Source of the DNA: Pseudomonadota bacterium
GTDB taxonomy: Bacteria; Pseudomonadota; Alphaproteobacteria; Rhizobiales; Rhizobiaceae
DNA: 5,159 bases
Reading direction: 5' to 3'
Assembly (NCBI GenBank): GCA_023393575.1
Contig: JAEWKX010000415.1
Coordinates: 1-5,159 of the forward strand
In this document: piece by piece, positions 1 through 5,159 of the stretch
Layout of the letters: each line of letters begins with the position of its first letter
Position numbering within the stretch: the first letter of the stretch is position 1
Program-made: the position numbers and the translations under genes
The notes under the pieces: generated by a model
What the model was told of the DNA's origin: nothing
Seen by the model: the letters and a program-made list of their open reading frames with translations, nothing else
Database searches by the model: none

Positions 1-1698
1 GATCCGAGCCATCTTCGACCAGTCGGGAAGCAGGCCCACGCCGGCAATCGTGGGGGTGGGCAGGATGGCGACGCCGTTCGTCTCGTTGTAGAGCGCGACA
101 ATGCCGGACACGATGGGAAATTCGAGAGCCCGGCAGGCTTCGCCGATACCCTGGATGGCCCCCACGAGTTGTCCCATGATTTCCGGCTTCTCCGGGTTGC
201 CGAAGTTGAGGTTGTCGGTCGCGGCAAGGGGTTCGGCACCCGTGGCGGTCAGGTTGCGCCAGCATTCGGCGACAGCCTGCTTGCCGCCCTCGACCGGATC
301 GGCTTCGACATAGCGCGGTGTCACGTCCGACGAGAAGGCCAGCCCCTTGGTGGGATGCCCATCGACACGTACCACACCTGCATCGCCTCCGGGGCGCTGC
401 AGGGAGTTGCCCTGGATGAAGGTAACGTACTGTTCCCAGACCCAGCGGCGGCTGGATTGGTTCGGCGAGCCGACGAGCGTCATCAGCGCGGCGTTATAGT
501 CTTCCGGCTCGGCGACCTCGCTTGAGGGGAGGGCCGGGCGGCCGTTGCTCGCCTGCCAGGGGCGATCGTATTCCGGCGCCTCGTCGCCCAGTTCCTTGAT
601 CGGCAGGTTCGCCACTTCCTCGCCCTGGTGCAGGATGCGGAACCGGAGGTCGTCGGTCGTCTTCCCGACGATCGCGAAATCGAGCCCCCACTTGACGAAG
701 ATCGCCTTGGCTTCCTTCTCCTTCTCGGGCTTGAGAACCATGAGCATGCGCTCCTGGCTTTCCGAGAGCATCATCTCATAGGCGCTCATGCGCGCCTCGC
801 GGACCGGCACCTTGTCGAGATCGAGCTCGATGCCGAGGTCACCCTTGGCGCCCATCTCGACGGCGGAACAGGTGAGACCCGCCGCACCCATGTCCTGGAT
901 GGCGATCACGGCACCCGTCGCCATCAGTTCAAGGCAGGCTTCGAGCAGGCATTTTTCGGTAAAGGGGTCGCCGACCTGGACGGTGGGGCGCTTCTCTTCG
1001 ATCGACTCGTCAAACTCCGCGGAGGCCATCGTTGCACCGCCCACGCCGTCCCGGCCGGTCTTGGCGCCCAGATAGACGACGGGCAGCCCGACTCCCTCGG
1101 CCTTGGAATAGAAGATGGCATCGGATTTCGCCAGGCCGGCGGCAAACGCGTTGACGAGGATGTTGCCGTTATAGCGCGCGTCGAATTCGACCTCGCCACC
1201 GACGGTGGGAACACCGAATGAATTGCCGTAGCCGCCGACCCCGGCAACCACGCCTGAAACGAGATGCTTCGTCTTGGGATGATCCGGTGCGCCGAACCGC
1301 AGTGCGTTCATCGCCGCGATCGGCCGGGCACCCATGGTGAAGACGTCGCGGAGGATCCCGCCGACGCCCGTCGCGGCTCCCTGATAGGGCTCGATGTAGG
1401 ACGGGTGGTTATGGCTCTCCATTTTGAAGACCACGCAATCGCCGTCGTCGATATCCACGACGCCGGCATTCTCACCCGGCCCCTGGATGACGCGCGGTCC
1501 CTTCGTGGGCAGGGTACGGAGCCACTTCTTGGAGGATTTGTACGAGCAATGCTCGTTCCACATTGCCGAAAAGATGCCGAGCTCGGTGAAGGTCGGCTCG
1601 CGTCCGATCAGTTCGAGAATCCGCTGGTATTCCTCCGGCTTCAGCCCATGCGAGGCGACGAGTTCGGGCGTGATCGCGATGCTGTTGGGAATGTTCAT
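1..1698 (-). CDS. purL: Phosphoribosylformylglycinamidine synthase subunit PurL, C-terminus cut by the window edge
   Basis: PurL is the ATP-dependent synthetase subunit of FGAM synthetase. It converts FGAR plus ammonia to FGAM in the cytoplasm, with ammonia supplied by PurQ. Reading from the ATG at 1698, the frame stays open for 566 codons to the edge; the short PurL family is usually about 740 residues, so roughly the last quarter is missing. Visible landmarks: the [19 protein letters not shown] block with the conserved His at residue 50, GPGENAGVV (73-81), the ESHNHPS metal/nucleotide loop (94-100), [12 protein letters not shown] (107-118), a [13 protein letters not shown] loop, and [12 protein letters not shown] in the second half. 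No glutaminase domain is seen, as expected for the short form that partners PurS and PurQ. The start is preceded only by a weak GAG/GAGAAG ribosome site, but it gives the family N-terminus ([17 protein letters not shown]). One oddity: the usual SGNVSLYNE stretch reads SGIVALYNE, with Ile at residue 533. Confidence 0.97.
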   Translation of the reverse strand, partial: MNIPNSIAITPELVASHGLKPEEYQRILELIGREPTFTELGIFSAMWNEHCSYKSSKKWLRTLPTKGPRVIQGPGENAGVVDIDDGDCVVFKMESHNHPSYIEPYQGAATGVGGILRDVFTMGARPIAAMNALRFGAPDHPKTKHLVSGVVAGVGGYGNSFGVPTVGGEVEFDARYNGNILVNAFAAGLAKSDAIFYSKAEGVGLPVVYLGAKTGRDGVGGATMASAEFDESIEEKRPTVQVGDPFTEKCLLEACLELMATGAVIAIQDMGAAGLTCSAVEMGAKGDLGIELDLDKVPVREARMSAYEMMLSESQERMLMVLKPEKEKEAKAIFVKWGLDFAIVGKTTDDLRFRILHQGEEVANLPIKELGDEAPEYDRPWQASNGRPALPSSEVAEPEDYNAALMTLVGSPNQSSRRWVWEQYVTFIQGNSLQRPGGDAGVVRVDGHPTKGLAFSSDVTPRYVEADPVEGGKQAVAECWRNLTATGAEPLAATDNLNFGNPEKPEIMGQLVGAIQGIGEACRALEFPIVSGIVALYNETNGVAILPTPTIAGVGLLPDWSKMARI

Positions 1699-1715
1699 GA
1701 TCTTCTCTGGCTGAG

Positions 1716-1732
1716 GACGGCGTTTCGCCGTC
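1716..1732 (-). promoter_or_regulatory. GC-rich hairpin in the purL leader
   Basis: A perfect 7-base-pair inverted repeat, GACGGCG and CGCCGTC, encloses a three-base loop (AAA on the minus strand). It ends 17 bases upstream of the purL start codon. No T-run follows it on the minus strand, so it does not look like a terminator for that strand. It could act in mRNA stability, translation control or attenuation of purL, but nothing in the sequence decides between these. Confidence 0.4.
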
Positions 1733-1749
1733 TCTTTAGCCCAAGCATG

Positions 1750-1785
1750 AAAAAGGCGCGACAGGAAAATTCCCTTCGCCCCTTT
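1750..1785 (-). terminator. Likely Rho-independent terminator after the PagL-like gene
   Basis: On the minus strand GGCG (1780-1777) pairs with CGCC (1758-1755), followed at once by five T residues (1754-1750). The stem can extend outward with two G-U and three A-U pairs using the T-run, and inward by a short AGG/CCT pairing. It lies 28 bases past the stop of the PagL-like gene and about 50 bases before purL. The GC core is short, so termination may be partial; read-through into purL is possible. Confidence 0.55.
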
Positions 1786-1807
1786 GTTCTGCAAAGCTTT
1801 CGGCCGG

Positions 1808-1823
1808 CAAGTTCTAGAACTTG
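1808..1823. repeat. Perfect 16-bp palindrome over the stop codon of the PagL-like gene
   Basis: CAAGTTCTAGAACTTG equals its own reverse complement. On the minus strand it spells the last two codons (Lys AAG, Phe TTC), the TAG stop, and the first bases downstream. As RNA it could fold into a 6-bp stem with a CUAG loop. It has no T-run of its own. It may be chance, since half of it is fixed by the coding sequence, or a small 3' end hairpin. Confidence 0.6.
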
Positions 1824-2398
1824 TAGCCCACGAGGATGCCGGCTCGCGACAAGCCGTTGTTGGGACCGTCGCAAAGCTCGGCGTGAGACGAATGTTCGAT
1901 CTGGGCAATGATGCTCCAGCTCTCGGTGACATTGTAACCGGCAGCGGCGTATTCGTGGAAAAGCGCGCGGCAGCCGAGCTTCGGGCTGTCCCCGCCGTCC
2001 GAATGGTCGAGGTCGCCATCGTGAAGGGTGCCGCCGAAGCCGAGTTCGAGGAAGAAGCGGTCGGTGACGGTGGTCGTCCAGGAGAAACCCGCATAGACCT
2101 GGTTCGCTTCGTCCGCGGTCGAGACAGTGGCGCCAACGTGAATCCGGGGCCGAAACAACCTGTCCCACCCCTGTGCCTGTTCATGCCCCCATGGATCGAA
2201 GAGGACTAGACCGGTGACGAAGGCTCCATCCTCGTCCTCGATGGAGAGGAGTGAGCCGAAGCGCGCTTCATCGAAAATGCTGCGCGGCTGCTCCAGAGGT
2301 GCGGCGTCTATGGCGACAGGTGCAGCAAGGTCGGCCGCGTTGCCGGCCACAGCGAACATCAGAGAGGATAGTACGCCTACGCCAAAAGTTCTTTTCAT
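1814..2398 (-). CDS. PagL-like acyloxyacyl hydrolase family outer-membrane protein
   Basis: This is a 194-residue exported protein resembling the lipid A 3-O-deacylase (PagL) family, whose members are small outer-membrane beta-barrels that trim acyl chains from lipid A. I chose the ATG at 2398 because it begins a clean signal peptide: MKR, a hydrophobic stretch, then AVAGNA with probable cleavage near residue 21-22. Longer in-frame starts add non-signal sequence and lack a better ribosome site; GGGAG sits 11 bases upstream, rather far. The mature part alternates polar and hydrophobic residues as in beta strands ([31 protein letters not shown]) and ends in Phe (GILVGYKF), typical of outer-membrane proteins. 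The catalytic-type motif near the end reads HSSH (169-172), where PagL has His-x-Ser-Asn, so His169 and Ser171 are kept. Cys143 and Cys176 could form a disulfide. A terminator-like hairpin follows. Family membership is fairly likely; enzyme activity is uncertain. Confidence 0.75.
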   Translation of the reverse strand: MKRTFGVGVLSSLMFAVAGNAADLAAPVAIDAAPLEQPRSIFDEARFGSLLSIEDEDGAFVTGLVLFDPWGHEQAQGWDRLFRPRIHVGATVSTADEANQVYAGFSWTTTVTDRFFLELGFGGTLHDGDLDHSDGGDSPKLGCRALFHEYAAAGYNVTESWSIIAQIEHSSHAELCDGPNNGLSRAGILVGYKF

Positions 2399-2477
2399 CG
2401 CCGCCACGGCTCCCATTGGCATCGGCCGCGATATTGTGCCGCAGTCTGCCACGCTTCCGTCGCAAACCTTAGGGCGG

Positions 2478-2494
2478 TGCGGGTGATTCCCGCA
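2478..2494. promoter_or_regulatory. Inverted repeat upstream of the PagL-like gene
   Basis: TGCGGG and CCCGCA form a perfect 6-bp inverted repeat around a five-base centre, 80 bases before the PagL-like start codon and 81 bases after the lipoprotein stop. There is no T-run on either side, so it is not a standard terminator. It could be an operator or an mRNA hairpin in this 177-base gap. I see no convincing -35/-10 promoter pair nearby. Confidence 0.3.
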
Positions 2495-2575
2495 ACAGTA
2501 AACTCGACGTGATGTCGCCGCAGGCGATTTCCTTGGAACCTGTGACAGAAACGCTACGACCAGGCCACGAGGAAA

Positions 2576-2974
2576 TCAGCAGCCTTTTCCTCCCGCTGCC
2601 CATCGCAGCACATCCCTTCGGATCCGTTCGCCCGTATCACCCGACATCAGCGGGCCGAAGGCGTCCAGGCGGGCGGGACGGCCCTCCGCCTGCACGACGA
2701 GCGCCGGGCGGGATTCCGGGCTGTTCCGCGGAACGGCCAGAATGCGCGGACGCCCCGAGAATGAATTCAGTTCCGGGGCCAGGCGGTAGGGCTTGAACGT
2801 CGCGTCGCCGGATTTGAACCAGCAAGCATTGGCGTTTACTGCGACCCGCTCCATGGTCGGCAGCGCCGCCTTCTCGGCGGCAGGTACGGAGGGGGATCGG
2901 GACTGGCAGGAGGAGAAGGCGACCGCTGCAAGGGCGGCGATGGCAAGCATGCGCATCACGGGGTGAAACGACAT
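2576..2974 (-). CDS. Hypothetical lipoprotein, no known function
   Basis: The 132-residue product has a lipoprotein signal: a basic residue at position 8, a hydrophobic alanine-rich stretch, then AFSSC with the candidate lipidated Cys at 23. The lipobox is imperfect (Phe at -3), but the segment after it (QSRSPSVPAAEKAA) is the usual flexible linker. The body contains a compact domain from about residue 45: ANACWFKSGD, YRLAPELNSFSGRPRIL, ALVVQAEG and DAFGPLM. It ends in Gly-Cys, so Cys51 and Cys132 could form a disulfide in the periplasm. I recall similar uncharacterised proteins in rhizobia but cannot name a function. The start at 2974 is well supported by AAGGA six bases upstream. The gene begins 50 bases after purQ and has the same orientation, so co-transcription with the pur genes is possible. 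Confidence 0.8.
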   Translation of the reverse strand: MSFHPVMRMLAIAALAAVAFSSCQSRSPSVPAAEKAALPTMERVAVNANACWFKSGDATFKPYRLAPELNSFSGRPRILAVPRNSPESRPALVVQAEGRPARLDAFGPLMSGDTGERIRRDVLRWAAGGKGC

Positions 2975-2980
2975 AGGATT

Positions 2981-2985
2981 TCCTT
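2981..2985 (-). promoter_or_regulatory. Ribosome binding site of the lipoprotein gene
   Basis: AAGGA on the minus strand, six bases before the ATG at 2974. It fixes this start over the internal Met at residue 7, which lacks such a site. Confidence 0.7.
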
Positions 2986-3024
2986 GCTCAGATCATGTGC
3001 CGGGCGGCCCCGATGACGACAGGA

Positions 3025-3696
3025 CTATGCGGCAATGACATCGAGCGCCGACGCAAAGATCCCACGCCCGTCATTACCGCCATGGGCGGCCTCGATAAGG
3101 TTCTCGGGGTGCGGCATCATCCCGAGTACGTTGCCCTCGGTATTTATGATACCCGCGATGTCGCCGAGCGACCCGTTAGGATTGGTGCCGGCTGCATATC
3201 TGAACACGATCTGCCGGTTGTCCTGCATCGAGGCGAGGGTTCTCTCGTCCGCGAAATAGTTCCCGTCGTGATGCGCGACCGGGCACCGGATGACCTGTCC
3301 CTCTTCATAAGCGCGGGTGAAGTGGGTGTCCGCGTTGACGACCTCGAGCAGGACTTCCTTGCTGACGAAGCGCAGCGATGTATTGCGCATCAGCGCGCCG
3401 GGCAGGAGGCCCGCTTCGACAAGAATCTGGAAGCCGTTGCAGACCCCCAGCACCTTGACGCCCTTGTCCGCCTTCTCGCGAATGGCCTGCATGACCGGCA
3501 TGCGGGCGGCGATGGCGCCGCAACGCAGATAGTCGCCATAGGAGAAGCCGCCCGGAATCACGATCAGGTCGACATCCGGAATGCTCGTCTCCGTCTGCCA
3601 GACGGTAACGGGAGACTGACCGGAGATCTTGGTCAGGGCGTCGATCATGTCACGATCGCGGTTGAGACCGGGGAGCTGGACGACGGCGGATTTCAT
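3025..3696 (-). CDS. purQ: Phosphoribosylformylglycinamidine synthase subunit PurQ (glutaminase)
   Basis: PurQ is the class I glutamine amidotransferase subunit of FGAM synthetase. It hydrolyses glutamine and passes ammonia to PurL. The 223-residue length is normal for the family. The nucleophile is Cys86 in the [12 protein letters not shown] elbow, and the other triad residues are His196 and Glu198 in GMMPHPEN. The oxyanion-type loop [18 protein letters not shown] lies at 47-64. The N-terminal PGLNRDRDM replaces the PGSNCDRD seen in many other bacteria; I remember this variant as usual in rhizobia. Its ATG overlaps the TGA of the upstream coiled-coil gene by four bases (ATGA), which suggests translational coupling. 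The stop is TAG. The lipoprotein gene follows after 50 bases. Confidence 0.98.
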   Translation of the reverse strand: MKSAVVQLPGLNRDRDMIDALTKISGQSPVTVWQTETSIPDVDLIVIPGGFSYGDYLRCGAIAARMPVMQAIREKADKGVKVLGVCNGFQILVEAGLLPGALMRNTSLRFVSKEVLLEVVNADTHFTRAYEEGQVIRCPVAHHDGNYFADERTLASMQDNRQIVFRYAAGTNPNGSLGDIAGIINTEGNVLGMMPHPENLIEAAHGGNDGRGIFASALDVIAA

Positions 3697-3950
3697 GGGT
3701 GCGGCTCAAACCTTGCTTGGGCTTCCTGGAGTTCACGCAACTCCAGACGATTTTCGATCCGGTCGAGGCGTGTTTCGTGTCTCGCCAGCGTCATGTACAG
3801 GTTATGGATATCTTGCTGGATGACGATCATCGTGCTGCGCATGCTGTTGATTTCTGAACGGGTCTCGGTAATGGCTGCATCGACCTTGTCAAATCGCGTA
3901 TTCAGCTTTTTCATGAGTTCATACATCAACTCGTTGGTGATTTCGGCCAT
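3693..3950 (-). CDS. Small coiled-coil protein between purS and purQ, function unknown
   Basis: An 85-residue protein, [15 protein letters not shown] onward, predicted almost wholly helical. Hydrophobic residues recur at heptad-like spacing (for example Leu, Phe, Val, Ile, Met, Ile, Leu, Leu, Leu, Ile, Leu between residues 16 and 72), with many charged residues and no Cys, Gly or Trp and only one Pro, in the C-terminal EPHP tail, which fits a coiled coil. It has no signal peptide or membrane segment, so it is probably cytoplasmic. I prefer the ATG at 3950 because GGAG stands seven bases upstream; a TTG at 3965 would add five residues but has no properly spaced ribosome site. It starts 18 bases after purS and its stop overlaps the purQ start by four bases, so it is clearly part of this operon. 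I do not recognise a named family. A role as an accessory or assembly factor for the PurS-PurQ-PurL complex is only a guess from position. Confidence 0.85.
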   Translation of the reverse strand: MAEITNELMYELMKKLNTRFDKVDAAITETRSEINSMRSTMIVIQQDIHNLYMTLARHETRLDRIENRLELRELQEAQARFEPHP

Positions 3951-3968
3951 TGCACGGCTCCACAACCT

Positions 3969-4211
3969 TCAGTCGAGAGCAATAGTATAGTTCTCGATCA
4001 CCGTGTTCGCCAGCAACTTCTCGCACATCGCCTTGAGGTCGACCTCAGCCTTGGCGCGGTCGGCGCCATCGATCTCGACGTCGAAGACCTTTCCCTGGCG
4101 GATATGGCCGACACCGTCGAAGCCGAGACTTGCGAGCGCGCCCTCGATCGCCTTGCCCTGCGGATCGAGAACGCCGTTCTTCAACGTCACCGTCACCCGT
4201 GCCTTAATCAT
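3969..4211 (-). CDS. purS: Phosphoribosylformylglycinamidine synthase subunit PurS
   Basis: PurS is the small subunit that helps PurQ dock on PurL and transfer ammonia during FGAM formation. The 80-residue length is typical. Family blocks are plain: VTLKNGVLDPQGKAIEGAL (8-26), the IRQGKVFDVEI segment (37-47), and CEKLLANTVIENYTI (63-77) near the end, where the last strand forms. The ATG at 4211 has GGGGA seven bases upstream. It lies 17 bases after the purC stop and 18 bases before the coiled-coil gene, consistent with one transcript. Confidence 0.97.
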   Translation of the reverse strand: MIKARVTVTLKNGVLDPQGKAIEGALASLGFDGVGHIRQGKVFDVEIDGADRAKAEVDLKAMCEKLLANTVIENYTIALD

Positions 4212-4228
4212 CTGTAGGTCCCCGCCGT

Positions 4229-4993
4229 TTACTTCACCAGAACCGGGCCGGTGCCTCGGATCGGTTCGTTCTCGTTGATGATGCCGAGACGGCGCGCCAC
4301 TTCCGAATAGGCTTCGACCAGCCCGCCCATATCGCGACGGAAGCGATCCTTGTCCATCTTATCCTTGGTCTCGATATCCCACAGACGGCAGCTGTCCGGC
4401 GATATTTCATCGGCCAGGATGATGCGCATCATGTCGCCCTCGTAGAGGCGGCCACATTCGATCTTGAAGTCGACGAGCTGGATTCCGACGCCCAGGAAGA
4501 GGCCGCTCAGGAAGTCGTTCACGCGGATAGCCAGCGCCATGATGTCGTCTAGCTCGGCCGGATTGGCCCAGCCGAAGGCGGTGATATGCTCCTCGGAGAC
4601 CATCGGGTCGTTGAGGGCATCCGACTTGTAATAGAACTCGATGATCGAGCGAGGTAGGACCGTGCCTTCCTCTATGCCGAGGCGCGTCGACAGGGAGCCT
4701 GCCGCGACGTTTCGCACGACGATCTCGAGCGGGATCATCTCCACTTCCTTGATCAGCTGCTCGCGCATGTTGAGGCGGCGGATGAAGTGGGTCGGTATTC
4801 CGATCTTGTTCAGATGCGTGAAGACATATTCCGAGATTCGGTTGTTCAGGACGCCTTTGCCGTCGATGACGTCGTGCTTCTTCTTGTTGAACGCGGTTGC
4901 GTCATCCTTGAAGAACTGGACAAGGGTGCCCGGCTCGGGGCCTTCGTACAGGATCTTGGCCTTGCCCTCGTAGATACGGCGGCGACGGTTCAT
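4229..4993 (-). CDS. purC: Phosphoribosylaminoimidazole-succinocarboxamide synthase (SAICAR synthetase)
   Basis: PurC joins L-aspartate to CAIR with ATP, giving SAICAR, a later step of IMP synthesis in the cytoplasm. The protein has 254 residues, a usual bacterial length. The ATP-binding N-terminus reads [12 protein letters not shown] (7-18). The family signature [14 protein letters not shown] lies at 87-100, the second signature LVDFKIECG at 173-181 (Cys where many family members have Phe), and [14 protein letters not shown] at 193-206. The ATG at 4993 gives the expected [13 protein letters not shown] start, though the ribosome site upstream is weak (only a GAGA-like stretch). It is the first gene of the cluster visible here, so its promoter probably lies in 4994-5159. 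Confidence 0.98.
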   Translation of the reverse strand: MNRRRRIYEGKAKILYEGPEPGTLVQFFKDDATAFNKKKHDVIDGKGVLNNRISEYVFTHLNKIGIPTHFIRRLNMREQLIKEVEMIPLEIVVRNVAAGSLSTRLGIEEGTVLPRSIIEFYYKSDALNDPMVSEEHITAFGWANPAELDDIMALAIRVNDFLSGLFLGVGIQLVDFKIECGRLYEGDMMRIILADEISPDSCRLWDIETKDKMDKDRFRRDMGGLVEAYSEVARRLGIINENEPIRGTGPVLVK

Positions 4994-5159
4994 TTTCTGC
5001 TGTCTCGTTGTTGGCGCCTGATCGGCGCAGTGAAATGGCGGTTGAGCGGGTCCCTTAAAGGAAAAGCGCGAGAATCACAATGACGCGATTCCACCGCTCG
5101 CCACAGGTGTGCTCCGACCCCCGGTGGCGATGGGTTTCCCGTCTTCACGCGATGGTTCC
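4994..5159 (-). promoter_or_regulatory. purC leader and probable promoter region
   Basis: No convincing gene lies in these 166 bases. The best promoter guess on the minus strand is TTGTGA (5082-5077) as a -35, followed after 17 bases by TAAGGG, a poor -10; an AT-richer stretch CTTTTCCTTTAAGG lies there. A 5-bp hairpin, GCGCC and GGCGC around a five-base loop (5014-5028), falls about 20 bases before purC and might shape the leader. No known riboswitch is recognisable by eye. The promoter call is an inference from gene order more than from sequence. Confidence 0.3.

Noticed and set aside
628..1911. Two open frames of about 200 codons on the plus strand (628-1221 and 1264-1911)
   Set aside because: Both are antisense to purL, which is conserved throughout; the second also runs through the hairpin region. 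No family resemblance is visible.
2399..2452. Longer start for the PagL-like protein (GTG at 2452, or ATGs at 2422 and 2416)
   Set aside because: These put 6 to 18 non-signal residues ahead of a good signal peptide and have no better ribosome site.
2431..2459. CAATAT as a -10 box for the PagL-like gene
   Set aside because: No matching -35 lies 16-18 bases upstream; the nearest TTGCGA is 23 bases away.
3025..3696. PurQ N-terminal PGLNRDRD as a damaged PGSNCDRD motif
   Set aside because: The Cys-His-Glu triad is intact, and I remember the same variant in rhizobial PurQ proteins, so it looks like a lineage trait.
2995..3990. A 331-codon open frame on the plus strand
   Set aside because: It lies antisense over purQ and the coiled-coil gene, which are clearly real. 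Its protein shows no recognisable motif, and long antisense frames are common opposite GC-rich genes.
4990..5158. A minus-strand frame of about 55 codons ending in a TGA that overlaps the purC ATG
   Set aside because: The translation is arginine-rich and low in hydrophobic residues, with no start seen inside the window and no family match. It is probably a chance frame in the leader, though the full upstream sequence would settle it.
5080..5159. Start of a possible divergent plus-strand gene (ATG at 5080, open to the edge)
   Set aside because: Only 26 codons are visible, the residues (MTRFHRSPQVCSDPRWRW) match nothing I know, and there is no well-placed ribosome site.

Overview
The window carries a compact de novo purine biosynthesis cluster from an alphaproteobacterium, most likely Hyphomicrobiales (a Rhizobium, Brucella or Aurantimonas-like lineage). 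I infer this from the high GC content, the purC-purS-purQ-purL order, and PurL, PurQ and PurC sequences that match rhizobial and Brucella family members as I remember them. I could not run a database search, so the genus is left open.

All seven genes lie on the minus strand, so transcription runs from the right edge to the left. In that order they are: purC (4993-4229), purS (4211-3969), a small coiled-coil protein (3950-3693), purQ (3696-3025), a predicted lipoprotein (2974-2576), a PagL-like outer-membrane protein (2398-1814), and purL (1698 to beyond position 1). purL is cut by the left edge after 566 codons, about three quarters of the expected length. The far right (4994-5159) holds the purC leader and no convincing gene.

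PurS, PurQ and PurL are the three subunits of the multi-chain FGAM synthetase found in bacteria with the short PurL. PurQ releases ammonia from glutamine, PurL uses it with ATP to convert FGAR to FGAM, and PurS bridges the two. PurC acts later, joining aspartate to CAIR to give SAICAR. The coiled-coil gene overlaps purQ by 4 bases and sits between two subunits of this complex, so a link to it is possible but unproven.

Two envelope genes separate purQ from purL. A terminator-like hairpin lies between the PagL-like gene and purL, followed by a second strong hairpin in the purL leader, so purL may be controlled partly on its own. I found no mobile element, tRNA, rRNA or CRISPR array. The window is mostly ordinary core metabolism. 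The points worth checking are the coiled-coil gene, the envelope genes inside the pur cluster, two altered motifs (in PurL and the PagL-like protein), and the hairpins and palindrome around 1716-1823.
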